From Myxococcales bacterium (GTDB taxonomy: Bacteria > Myxococcota_A > Bradymonadia > UBA7976 > UBA1532), in contig JACKDP010000002.1 of the NCBI GenBank assembly GCA_020633435.1, positions 510,001-574,000 of the forward strand: a stretch of 64,000 nt of DNA. Reading direction: 5' to 3'. Below the pieces are notes generated by a model, which saw only the letters and a program-made list of their open reading frames with translations, was not told the DNA's origin and did not search any database. The position numbers and the translations under genes are program-made. Shown piece by piece: positions 12,032 to 20,385 of this stretch (position 1 is the first letter of the stretch; each line of letters opens with the position of its first letter).

Positions 12032-12730
12032 ATGATCGAGGTCATCCGCTCTGACTCTCGCGGGGGGGCGTCCCACGGCTGGCTGGAGACGCGCCACTCG
12101 TTCTCGTTCGCCGACTACTACGATCCGAGCCGCATGGGCTTCCGCGTGCTGCGGGTCATCAACGAGGATCGCGTCGCGCCGGGGGCCGGCTTCCCGACGC
12201 ACCCGCACCGGGACATGGAGATCCTGACGTACGTGCTCGACGGCGCGCTGCAGCACCGCGACAGCATGGGCAACAGCTCCATCATCAAGCCCGGCGAGGT
12301 GCAGCGGATGTCGGCCGGCACCGGCGTGCGCCACAGCGAGTTCAACGCCTCGAAGACCGAGCCCGTGCACTTCCTGCAGATCTGGATCCTGCCGGAGAAG
12401 CCGGGCGTGGCGCCGGGCTACGCCCAGACGGCCTTCGCCCCCGCCGAGCGGCGGGGTCGCCTGCGCCTGGTGGCGTCGCGGGACGGGGCCGAGGGGTCGG
12501 TGTCGCTCAACCAGGACATCCGCCTGTTCGCGAGCCTGCTGGGGCCGGGGCAGCGGGTGGACCACACCTTCCAGCCGGGCCGCTACGGGTGGATCCAGGT
12601 GGTCTCCGGCGAGATCACCGCCGGTGATCGGGTCCTGTCCGCCGGGGACGGCGCCGCCCTCGCCGGCGTGTCCGAGCTGGTGATCCATGGCGTCCAGGAC
12701 GCCGAGTTCCTCTTGTTCGATCTGCCCTGA
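12032..12730 (+). CDS. Pirin family protein (bicupin)
   Basis: 232 residues with an AAAGGAGAG ribosome-binding site 7 nt before the ATG. The N-terminal cupin carries the pirin signature, with metal ligands in THPHRDMEILTYVLDG and in GTGVRHSEFN, and the conserved FLQIWI strand. The length and pattern match YhhW-like pirins, some of which show quercetin 2,3-dioxygenase activity in vitro. The protein is cytosolic, with iron the likely metal. The physiological substrate is not evident. The following nitroreductase gene starts 11 bp downstream, suggesting co-transcription, perhaps in a redox or xenobiotic response (inference). Confidence 0.93.
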   Translation: MIEVIRSDSRGGASHGWLETRHSFSFADYYDPSRMGFRVLRVINEDRVAPGAGFPTHPHRDMEILTYVLDGALQHRDSMGNSSIIKPGEVQRMSAGTGVRHSEFNASKTEPVHFLQIWILPEKPGVAPGYAQTAFAPAERRGRLRLVASRDGAEGSVSLNQDIRLFASLLGPGQRVDHTFQPGRYGWIQVVSGEITAGDRVLSAGDGAALAGVSELVIHGVQDAEFLLFDLP

Positions 12731-12741
12731 GAGGTTTGTCC

Positions 12742-13944
12742 ATGCGCCGCGACGCCGCGACCGATCACGATGTCCACCCGCTGCTGCGGGGCCGCCACAG
12801 CCCGCGGGCGTTCACCGACGCCGCCGTCTCGCCCGCGACGCTGCGCGGCATCCTGGAGGCGGCCCGCTGGGCGCCGTCGTGCTTCAACGACCAGCCCTGG
12901 GCGTTCATCGTGGCCCCTCGGGAGGACGAGGCGACGTTCGCGGCGCTGCTCGGCTGCCTGACGCCGTTCAACCAGGCCTGGGCCGGGTCGGCGCCGGTGC
13001 TGCTGCTGACCATCGCGCGTACGCGCTTCCGCCACAATCAGACGCCCAACCGCCACGCCTGGCATGACGTGGGCCTGGCGACGGCCCAGATCACCCTCGA
13101 GGCCCAGGCTCGCGGGCTCGCGGCGCATGTGATGGCGGGCTTCGACATCGAGGCGGCGACCGCGGCGTTCCAGCTCCCCGACGGCTACGAGCCGGTGGCG
13201 GCCATCGCCCTGGGGCACCAGCGCGAGACGCTGGACGGGCTCGCGCCCGAGGTCGCGGAGCGCGAGCGCGCCGCCCGGCAGCGGCGACCGCAGGCCGACT
13301 TCGTCTGGGGGGCGGGCTTCGAGCAGCCCCTGCGGCTGGCGGGGGAGGCCCCCTGGACGCCGGTGCTCGACTTCTGGTTCGGCGACCTGGACGACCGCGG
13401 CGAGGCGCACCCCGCCAAGGAGGCGGAGTGGTTCGGGAAGAGCCCCGCCTTCGACGCCGAGATCCTGCGTCGTTTCAAGGGGTTGTACGAGGAGCTGGCC
13501 CGCGGCGAGCACGCGGACTGGCTGGAGGATCCCCGCGGCCGGCTGGCGACGGTGGTCGTCCTCGACCAGCTCTCGCGCAACATGTTCCGCGGCGACGCGC
13601 GGATGTACGCGGCGGATGAGCGGGCCCTGGCGCTGGCGCTCGAGGGCCTGGCGCGGGGAGACGATCGGTCGCTGCAGCTCGCCGAGCGCGTCTTCCTGTA
13701 CATGCCCCTCATGCACGCCGAGGACGTGGGCCACCAGGAGCGCTGCGTGGCCCTGATGACAGCCCTGCGGGCCTCGGCCCCGGCCAGCCTGCGCGAGAAG
13801 TACGCGCTGCACGTGAAGTTCGCGGGCCTGCACCGCGACGTGGTGGCCCGCTTCGGCCACTTCCCGCACCGCAATGACATCCTGGGTCGGACCACCACCC
13901 CCGAGGAGGCCGTCTTCCTGCAGGGCCCCAACTCCTCGTTCTAG
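12742..13944 (+). CDS. Nitroreductase fused to a DUF924 domain
   Basis: 400 residues from ATG 12742, with GAGG at 12731-12734; an in-frame TTG lies at 12736. Residues about 1-195 are a nitroreductase-family flavoprotein: RHSPRAFTDAAVSP and AARWAPSCFNDQPWAFIV are the FMN-binding N-terminal motifs, and GLAAHVMAGFD is a mid-domain helix. From about residue 205 a DUF924 domain starts (VLDFWFGD, EWFGKSPAFDAEI, VVLDQLSRNMFRGDARMY, YMPLMHAED, a pattern characteristic of this helical family). Such domains are normally separate proteins. The N-terminal half probably reduces nitro- or quinone compounds with NAD(P)H; DUF924 has no firm function. It is probably cotranscribed with the pirin gene. Confidence 0.9.
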   Translation: MRRDAATDHDVHPLLRGRHSPRAFTDAAVSPATLRGILEAARWAPSCFNDQPWAFIVAPREDEATFAALLGCLTPFNQAWAGSAPVLLLTIARTRFRHNQTPNRHAWHDVGLATAQITLEAQARGLAAHVMAGFDIEAATAAFQLPDGYEPVAAIALGHQRETLDGLAPEVAERERAARQRRPQADFVWGAGFEQPLRLAGEAPWTPVLDFWFGDLDDRGEAHPAKEAEWFGKSPAFDAEILRRFKGLYEELARGEHADWLEDPRGRLATVVVLDQLSRNMFRGDARMYAADERALALALEGLARGDDRSLQLAERVFLYMPLMHAEDVGHQERCVALMTALRASAPASLREKYALHVKFAGLHRDVVARFGHFPHRNDILGRTTTPEEAVFLQGPNSSF

Positions 13945-14004
13945 CCCCCCGGTCGACAGCGGCCGTGCCCTGCGCCATGCTGGGGCGCCACCACGCGATC
14001 CGGG

Positions 14005-15175
14005 ATGACCATGCGCAGCCGCTGGTATCACCCGCCGACGCTCCACACGGCCTCGTCCGGGGAGAAGAAGGCGGGCTGGCTCGAGCTCTTCTACGATCTC
14101 GTCTTCGTCGCCGCGTTCATCCGCCTGGGAGACGGGCTCGCGCAGCACTGGAGCCTGGAAGGCTTCGTGGCGTTCTCGGCGGTGTTCGTGCCCATCTGGC
14201 TGGCCTGGATCGGCTTCAGCTACTACGCCAACCGCTTCACCATCGACGACTTCACGCACCGGGCCCTGGTCTTCGGCCAGATGTTCGCGGTGGGCGCGAT
14301 GGCCATCTACGCGCCCGACGTCCTCAACGGGCGGCCCGAGCGCTTCGCCCTGTCCTTCGCCGTGGCGCAGGCGGTGGTGGCGGGCCTGTACTTCCGCGCG
14401 TGGAAGCACCACGAGGCGCGGGACTACAGCGTATACTGGGGCGGCGTGTTCGCGTTCGGGGCGGTGCTCTGGGCCGTCTCCGTCCTGTGTCCACCGCAGG
14501 TGGCCTATCTGCTGTGGGCCATCGCCATCGGGGGCATCCTGTCGTCGCCCATCGGGCGCCGATCGCGCACCCTGGAGGAGCGCTATCCCATTGATCACGA
14601 ACACCTCTCCGAGCGCTTCGGGCTGCTGACGCTCATCGTGCTGGGCGAGTCGTTCGTGAAGGTCATCAGCAACATCTCCCCCGAGATGGCCGACATGCAC
14701 GTGCTCGGGCAGGCGGCGCTGACGCGCTCATCACCTGCTCGCTCTGGTGGATCTACTTCGACGACGTGGCGGGCTCACGGCTCAAGCCGACGCGGTTCGC
14801 CTCGGTGCTCTGGCTCTTCGCCCACATCCCCACGCAGCTCGGCATCACGGCCGCTGGCGTGGCGATGAAGAAGGCCGCGGTCTTCGACCTGGGCGATCCG
14901 GCGCCGGCGAAGGTGCGCTGGTTGCTCTGCGGGGCCCTGGGCATCGCCATGCTGGGCGTGGCGCTCATCGACTCCGTGACGGCGCGCAAGCAGGCCGAGA
15001 TGGCCGACAAGGCCCGCGTGAACATGCGTATGACGTCGGCCCTGGTGGTGCTGCTGATGGCCCAGGTCGGCGGCACGATGCCCGGCTGGCTCTTCCTGGG
15101 CATCGTCTCGGCCATGTGCTTCGCCCAGGTGATCTTCGACCTGATGATGGCCCCCCATCGCGGCGGAGGAGGGGC
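14005..15175 (+). pseudogene. LtrA-like membrane protein, frameshifted
   Basis: The protein begins at about 14005 (GWLELFYDLVFVAAF, the low-temperature-requirement A signature) with many hydrophobic helices, reading in one frame to about 14721. The family sequence then continues one frame away (ALITCSLWWIYFDDVAGSRL to AQVIFDLMMAP) until about 15150. The uninterrupted first frame ends at 14868 in non-homologous sequence. A single missing base near 14721-14727 explains the first shift. A C6 run at 15151-15156, if one base too long, would return it to the original frame and join it to the potassium channel downstream. Either the gene is broken or the sequence has indel errors. Function of LtrA proteins is poorly defined. 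Confidence 0.75.
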
Positions 15176-15219
15176 ACCACCACGAGAACCATCTGGTCGC
15201 CGACGCCGCCCGCGCGGCC

Positions 15220-16101
15220 ATGGCCGAGGGCCGCCGCGTCCAGGCCCCCGACGTGAACCGCATCAACGAGGTGGTGCGCAAGGGCACCCCCAGCGAGCTG
15301 CGGCGCGACCTCTACTTCTACCTGATGGAGGGCTCGTGGTTCCGGGTGGTGGCGTCCCTGGGGTTCTTGTACCTGCTCGCCAACGTCGTCTTCGCCGCGC
15401 TCTACTCCCTGGAGCCCGGCTGCATCACCAACGCCCGGACCGACTCCTTCGCCGACGCCTTCTTCTTCAGCGTCCAGACCATGTCGACCATCGGCTACGG
15501 CCACCTGAGCCCGGCGACGCCCTACGGCAACCTCATCGTCACGCTGCAGGCCGGGCTCTGCCTCATCCTGGTGGCCCTGGCCACGGGCCTCATGTTCGCC
15601 AAGGCCTCTCGCCCGCGCGCGAGCGTGATGTTCAGCGAGTCCATCGTCCTGACCACGCGCTATGGCAAGCCGACGCTGATGTTCCGGGTGGGCAACGCCC
15701 GGGGGAACGAGATCGTCGACGCCAACCTGCTGGTCTCGGTGCTCTGCGACGAGATGACCCCCGAGGGGGATCATATGCGGCGGCTGTACGACCTGAAGCT
15801 GGAGCGCTCGCGGCAGCCGTTCTTCCGCATGACGTGGTCGGTGATGCACACCATCGACGAGGAGAGCTGCCTGCACGGCGTCGACTGGAGCGACGAGGAG
15901 CAGTCGTTCATCAGCATCGTGGCCATCCTCACCGGCCACGACGGCACCTACGGCCAGACCGTCTTCGCGCGCCACATCTACACGCCCCCCAACCTGCGGA
16001 TCGGCCACCGCTTCGTCAACGTGATCAGCCAGCTCCCCGACGGGCGAATGATGATTGATTACGAGCGGTTTCACGACACGACCCCCGAGGCGCGGGCCTG
16101 A
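15220..16101 (+). CDS. Inward-rectifier-type (Kir/KirBac) potassium channel
   Basis: 293 residues from ATG 15220. An amphipathic slide helix (SELRRDLYFYLMEGSW) leads into the outer helix (VASLGFLYLLANVVFAALY), the pore helix and selectivity filter FFFSVQTMSTIGYGHLSP, and the inner helix LCLILVALATGLMFAKASRP. The C-terminal half is the cytoplasmic immunoglobulin-like IRK domain (FRVGNARGNEIVDANLL). The filter TIGYG is canonical for K+ conduction. Coding-like base use extends upstream of the ATG to about 15170, directly behind the LtrA-like sequence, and there is no clear ribosome-binding site. The channel may therefore be the C-terminal part of an LtrA-Kir fusion whose frame is broken. Confidence 0.88.
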   Translation: MAEGRRVQAPDVNRINEVVRKGTPSELRRDLYFYLMEGSWFRVVASLGFLYLLANVVFAALYSLEPGCITNARTDSFADAFFFSVQTMSTIGYGHLSPATPYGNLIVTLQAGLCLILVALATGLMFAKASRPRASVMFSESIVLTTRYGKPTLMFRVGNARGNEIVDANLLVSVLCDEMTPEGDHMRRLYDLKLERSRQPFFRMTWSVMHTIDEESCLHGVDWSDEEQSFISIVAILTGHDGTYGQTVFARHIYTPPNLRIGHRFVNVISQLPDGRMMIDYERFHDTTPEARA

Positions 16102-16104
16102 GGG

Positions 16105-16626
16105 TCAGCGGGCTCGCCAGCGGCCGAGCACGGCCAGCGTCTTCATGTCGACGATGCCACCCGCGCGCAGGCGGGCGTCGATCTCGGCCCACCTCAGCGC
16201 GACGGGGGCCAGCTCCTCGTCCACCTCGAGCCGCTGGGCCGTGGGGGTGAGGCCCCGGGCCACGAACGCGTGCATCACCTCGGTGCTGTAGGCCGGCACC
16301 AGGTAGAAGGCCTGGAGCAGCTCGAGCGTGGCGGCGCGGTGGCCCGTCTCCTCCTCCAGCTCGCGGGCGGCCGCGGCCGCTGGATCTTCCCCGGGCTCCA
16401 GGCCGCCGGCGGGCAGCTCCAGCAGCGTCTGGCCGACGACCCAGCGGCGGTTCTCGATGAAGAGCACGCCGTCGTCGGTGAGGGGCAAGATGGTCACGGC
16501 CCCGGGGTGATCGAGGTAGGCGCGGGCCTGGTGGCCGCCGCCGCGGACGGGCAGGGCGTGGCGGCGGAGGGTGAAGCGCGCCTCGGTGTGGATGACGGGG
16601 CCGCCCGGCGGGGTCGGCCGCTTCAC
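16105..16626 (-). CDS. NUDIX hydrolase, ADP-ribose pyrophosphatase-like
   Basis: 173 residues from GTG 16626, which overlaps the stop of the upstream membrane gene as GTGA. The Nudix box is complete (GGLEPGEDPAAAAARELEEE followed by TG), after a beta strand ENRRWVVGQTLLELPAG with the LELPAG motif typical of ADP-sugar pyrophosphatases. After the box, AFYLVPAYSTEVMHAFVA also fits this subgroup. It likely hydrolyses ADP-ribose or a related nucleoside diphosphate sugar in the cytosol, with divalent metal. The stop lies 3 bp from the Kir gene stop; the two are convergent. Confidence 0.9.
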   Translation of the reverse strand: MKRPTPPGGPVIHTEARFTLRRHALPVRGGGHQARAYLDHPGAVTILPLTDDGVLFIENRRWVVGQTLLELPAGGLEPGEDPAAAAARELEEETGHRAATLELLQAFYLVPAYSTEVMHAFVARGLTPTAQRLEVDEELAPVALRWAEIDARLRAGGIVDMKTLAVLGRWRAR

Positions 16627-17267
16627 GCCCGCCGCTCCACGCGGAAGGCGAAGTACGTCAGCGCGCTGTAGGCGGCGAGGCTCTGGAGGGCGAGCTCGGC
16701 CGTCGAGCCGGGCAGGGGCAGGAACGGTGTGGCCACGCTGAGGGCCGCCATCACGCCGAGCAGGATCCAGGTCGGGCGCCCCACGGGGCCGGTGCGGCCG
16801 GGGCGCGTGAGGTAGAGGGCGGCGCCGGCCACGAAGAGGCCCGTCTCCACCAGGGTCGACGCGATCCACGACTGCCAGAGGCCCAGGCCGAGCTTGGGGC
16901 CGTCGCTGAAGAGGACCGGCAGATCGGGGGTGTGCATGGGCACGTCGAGCAGGAAGTGGGAGGCCACCGCGACGCCGAGCCAGGCGGCCTCGCGACCGGG
17001 GCGCTTGCCCAGCTTGTGCCAGAGGAGGCCCGCCACCACGCCCCAGACGGCGGTGGCCACGAGGCTGTGGGAGTAGGGCATGTCGTGGAGATCAAAGGGG
17101 AAGACCTCCGTGAAGCCCGGCACGATGCGCAGCCGCTCGACCCCGATGAGCACGAAGAAGAAGAAGGCGAAGTCGACGAGCTGCACCGCCACGAAGAGGT
17201 GGCCCAGGCGCAGATCGGGGGTCTGGCGGCGCACGGCGAGGGCGGCGGCATAGTGGCCGATGAACAC
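16623..17267 (-). CDS. YdjM-like integral membrane protein (metal-dependent hydrolase-type)
   Basis: 214 residues from GTG 17267, with GGGAGG about 7 nt upstream. The N terminus FIGHYAAALAVRR, a PYSHSLV motif and a SHFLLDVPMHTPD motif place histidines and an aspartate where the LexA-regulated membrane hydrolase-like family (DUF457/YdjM-like) has them. Four or five hydrophobic helices follow (for example VDFAFFFFVLIGV, ETGLFVAGAALYL, WILLGVMAALSVA). It is probably in the inner membrane. The 4-nt overlap with the NUDIX gene suggests translational coupling. Enzymatic activity of this family is inferred from motifs only. Confidence 0.75.
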   Translation of the reverse strand: MFIGHYAAALAVRRQTPDLRLGHLFVAVQLVDFAFFFFVLIGVERLRIVPGFTEVFPFDLHDMPYSHSLVATAVWGVVAGLLWHKLGKRPGREAAWLGVAVASHFLLDVPMHTPDLPVLFSDGPKLGLGLWQSWIASTLVETGLFVAGAALYLTRPGRTGPVGRPTWILLGVMAALSVATPFLPLPGSTAELALQSLAAYSALTYFAFRVERRA

Positions 17268-17380
17268 GGTGGACCTCCCGGCTGGTGGGGCGACTGTAGC
17301 AGCGCCGGCGGGGGGCCAGAAGCATCCCGCGCGGGAGGGTGCTACGCTGCCGGCTCCAGGTGGCCGGGGAGGTCGGGGTG

Positions 17381-18013
17381 GTGAAGTGGTGGTGGGGCGC
17401 GCTGTTCGTCTTCGGCTGTGACGACGGGGGATCGTCGACGGCGCGGCAGGGCGGGGACGGGGCGGTGGCGGACGCGGCCCTGGCGGACGCGGCGATGGGG
17501 GACGCGGCCGTCGTGGACGCGGCCGTCGTGGACGCTGGCGCGGCCGATGCGGCGCCGCCCCTGGACGACGTGGAGCTGCAGGCCGAGGACTTCGACTGCA
17601 TGCTCGACTGGCCCGCCGTGCGGCGCTTCCGCCTGACCAACAAGCGCGGCCGCCTCGACGAGGCGCTGGCCGTCGCCAACAACCCCGCGGGCGGCACCTA
17701 CCCGCCAGGCACCGTCATCCAGCTCGTGCCCCAGGAGGCCATGGTGAAGCGGGCGCCGGGCTGGAACGCCGAGACCCGCGACTGGGAGTTCTTCTTCCTC
17801 GACATCGCCGCCGACGGCGGCGTGAGCATCCGCACCCGGGGGGCGGCCGAGACGGTCAACGCCTTCGGCGGCAACTGCCTGGGCTGCCACAGCAAGGCCG
17901 AGCCCCAGTGGGATCTGATCTGCGAGCAGGACCACGGCTGCGATCCGCTGCCCCTGACGGCGCAGCTCATCGAGCAGCTCCAGCAGGCGGACGCGCGCTG
18001 CCGGAACCGGTAA
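17381..18013 (+). CDS. Small secreted lipoprotein with a CxxCH motif
   Basis: 210 residues from GTG 17381 (GGGGAGG upstream), giving a short signal WWWGALFVFGC with a lipobox cysteine. A low-complexity linker of repeated Ala-Asp-Ala units (about residues 20-60) follows. The folded part contains NCLGCHSKAEPQWD, a single CxxCH haem-attachment-type motif, plus cysteines in DFDCMLDW, LICEQDHGCDPL and ADARCRNR. Linker style and Cys content are typical of Myxococcota surface lipoproteins. It may be a monohaem c-type cytochrome-like protein, but the rest does not match a cytochrome I recognise. It is divergent from the YdjM-like gene across 113 bp. Confidence 0.7.
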   Translation: MKWWWGALFVFGCDDGGSSTARQGGDGAVADAALADAAMGDAAVVDAAVVDAGAADAAPPLDDVELQAEDFDCMLDWPAVRRFRLTNKRGRLDEALAVANNPAGGTYPPGTVIQLVPQEAMVKRAPGWNAETRDWEFFFLDIAADGGVSIRTRGAAETVNAFGGNCLGCHSKAEPQWDLICEQDHGCDPLPLTAQLIEQLQQADARCRNR

Positions 18014-18042
18014 CGACCTGATCGTGCTGAGATCTTTGCCCG

Positions 18043-20229
18043 CTAGCGCAGGCCGCTGACGTCCAGCCGGTACTCGCCCGAGCAGCTATAGCCGATGGCC
18101 CGGTAGACCCGGATGATGTAGAGGCCGCTGTCCTCGCCGCCGACGTTCTCGCCCCAGTGGATCTCGTCGTTGGCGCTGCCGGCGGCGACGGAGAAGGCCA
18201 GCCGGCGGTCGGCCTGGCAGTTGGCCATGCCCTGGTACAGGTACAGGTCGTAGTCGTTGCCGTTGGGGATGCGGCTCAGGGTGATGTCGATGCTCTCGCC
18301 GAAGCCGGGGGCGTTGAAGCCATCGTCGGCCTGGAAGCAGTAGTAGTCGTTGCGGTCGTTGATGCTGTCGAGGGTGGCGTTCAGGAAGACGTTGGGGTCG
18401 GGCTCGCCGTCGTTGAGCATGTAGCAGTCGCCGCAGGAGTCGTTGGGCTCGAACTGGTCGGGGCGGCGCTCGGCGACGCCGTTGCAGTCCTGATCGATGA
18501 GGTCGCCGCAGATCTCGCGCTGGGGGGCCACGGCGCCGCGGCAGGCGTCGAAGTCGGTCCACTGGCACTGGACGTCGCACGTCCGCACCTGGGTGCCGAG
18601 CTCGCAGATGCCGACGTCGGAGTCGCCGCAGGCGCGCTCCTCGCGCTGGCCGGCCACGCAGGCGCCCTCGCCCTCGCAGCGGCCGAACTCCCCCCAGATG
18701 CAGGAGTCCTCGCAGCGGCGGGTGGCGCGGCCGCAGTTGCCGCAGGGCTGGGTGTCGACGCTGTCGGGCTCGCACTGCCCGCCACCGCGGCACTCGCTCC
18801 ACCCGCTCCACTGGCATTGGGCGTTGCAGGTGCGGACCTGGGCCGAGCAGGCCCCGCCGCCGCAGGGGCGCGCCTCGTCGGTGTTCGCGGCGCACTCGCC
18901 CTCGCTGCTGCAGCCCTGCCAGGGGCCCCAGCGGCAGTCGGCGCCGCAGACGCGCTCGCGGGTGCCGCAGTTGCCGCAGGGCTCCGTCTGCCGCTCGCCC
19001 TCGCCGCACGTCTCGGGGCCGCCGCCGCTGCACTGGCTCCAGTCATCCCACTGGCACTCGGCCGTGCAGGTGCGCTGGTGGCTGCCGCAGCCGTCCCCGC
19101 AGGACTCGTCCTGCCGGTCCTCCGGCGCGCAGACGCCCTCGCCCTTGCAGCCCTGCCACACGCCCCACTGGCAGGCGGCGGTGCAGACGCGGCGGTCGGT
19201 GCCGCAGTTGCCGCACGGCGCGGTGTCGGGCGCGCCGGGGTCGCACTGGCGCATGCCCTCGTCGCAGGCCGTCCAGGCGCCCCAAGCGCCATCGCAGGTG
19301 CGCTGGCGGATGCCGCACTGGCCGCAGACCTGGGTGTCGACGTCGCCGTCGCCGCAGGCGCAGGCCTCGGGGGCGGTGCAGGCCGCCCAGGCCCCCGCCT
19401 CGCAGCGCTGGTTGCCGCGGCCGCACCGCGTGGAGCAGTCGCGCACGACCTCCTCGTCGGTGGCGCCATCGCAGTCGTTGTCCTGCCTGTCGCAGACCTC
19501 GTCGGCGGGCTCGCGAGCGTCACAGTCGCGCCAGGTGGCCCCACTGCAGCGCTCGGTGCCCTGGCCGCACTCGCTGCGGCACTCGCGGGTGGCGCCGTCG
19601 GTGCAGCCGTCGCAGCCCTCGTCGATGGTGCCGTCGCAGTCCTCGTCGACGCCGTTGCCGCAGCGCTCCTCGCGCACCCGGGCGGCGGTGCAGGCCTGCC
19701 ACTGGCTGCCGATGCAGTACTCGACGCCCTCGCCGCACTCGTTCTGGCAGGGGCGTTCCTCGCCGTCCGAACAGCCGCCGCAGCGCTCGTCGGCCTGGCC
19801 GTCGCAGTCGTTGTCGCGCCCGTCGCCGCAGATCTCCGTCACCGGGCTGCCGGCGCTGCACGGGCGGAAGACCCCGGACCGGCACGTCTCCACACCCCGG
19901 CCGCAGGCCGTCTCGCAGGGCCGCTCCTCGCCGTCCTGGCACTCGACCGCGAAGCACTCGCCCTCGACGCAGTAGCCGCCGGGGCAGTCCTCATCGCCGC
20001 GGCAGCCGCCGGCCTCGCAGCGCCCGGAGCGGCACGCCTGGCCCGCGGGGCAGCTGCCGCCGTCGCCGCAGCCCACGGAGGAGCACGTCCCGCCGAGGCA
20101 GGCCTGGCCGGCCGGACAGTGCTGGTTCTCCTGGCACTCCGGATCCTCCTTCGCCGTGGCGCAGCCGGCCAGGGCGAAGAGGGCGAGGGCGAAGAGCAGG
20201 CGGGCGGTCGAGGAGAGGGTGCGCGTCAT
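18043..20229 (-). CDS. Cysteine-rich MopE-type repeat lipoprotein
   Basis: 728 residues from ATG 20229, chosen because it begins the signal LLFALALFALAGC with a lipobox Cys; the frame opens 12 codons earlier. After two short EGF-like Cys clusters come MopE-like metal-binding repeats (CGDGRDNDCDGQADE, CGNGVDEDCDGTIDE, CDRQDNDCDGATDE). About ten thrombospondin-like units with the pattern CGNCG, RVC, C.W..W..C then follow. The C-terminal part (from the second MopE motif DLIDQDCNGV) resembles a bacterial pre-peptidase-like beta-sandwich (YYCFQADDGF to YIIRVYRAIGYSC). It is probably anchored in the outer membrane and displayed outside. MopE of methanotrophs binds copper; metal identity here is unknown. 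Confidence 0.82.
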   Translation of the reverse strand: MTRTLSSTARLLFALALFALAGCATAKEDPECQENQHCPAGQACLGGTCSSVGCGDGGSCPAGQACRSGRCEAGGCRGDEDCPGGYCVEGECFAVECQDGEERPCETACGRGVETCRSGVFRPCSAGSPVTEICGDGRDNDCDGQADERCGGCSDGEERPCQNECGEGVEYCIGSQWQACTAARVREERCGNGVDEDCDGTIDEGCDGCTDGATRECRSECGQGTERCSGATWRDCDAREPADEVCDRQDNDCDGATDEEVVRDCSTRCGRGNQRCEAGAWAACTAPEACACGDGDVDTQVCGQCGIRQRTCDGAWGAWTACDEGMRQCDPGAPDTAPCGNCGTDRRVCTAACQWGVWQGCKGEGVCAPEDRQDESCGDGCGSHQRTCTAECQWDDWSQCSGGGPETCGEGERQTEPCGNCGTRERVCGADCRWGPWQGCSSEGECAANTDEARPCGGGACSAQVRTCNAQCQWSGWSECRGGGQCEPDSVDTQPCGNCGRATRRCEDSCIWGEFGRCEGEGACVAGQREERACGDSDVGICELGTQVRTCDVQCQWTDFDACRGAVAPQREICGDLIDQDCNGVAERRPDQFEPNDSCGDCYMLNDGEPDPNVFLNATLDSINDRNDYYCFQADDGFNAPGFGESIDITLSRIPNGNDYDLYLYQGMANCQADRRLAFSVAAGSANDEIHWGENVGGEDSGLYIIRVYRAIGYSCSGEYRLDVSGLR

Positions 20230-20303
20230 GGGCACACGATGCCCGACACCAAAGGCCCGGCTCAAGTATCCAACCTGTCCGCGCGCGCGGGGCGGCCTGT
20301 CGG

Positions 20304-20332
20304 TTGACAGCGGCCCCCCGCCGCGCTCTGTT
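20304..20332 (+). promoter_or_regulatory. Putative promoter of the peroxiredoxin gene
   Basis: Consensus -35 TTGACA (20304-20309), a 17-bp spacer, and a weak -10 TCTGTT (20327-20332). It lies 54 bp before the peroxiredoxin ATG at 20386, between the two divergent genes. The -35 is exact; the -10 is poor. Confidence 0.4.
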
Positions 20333-20385
20333 GACGCCGCGCGGTGGCCCCGCGCGCCCTCGATTCAGCGCTCAGGAGACTCTTC

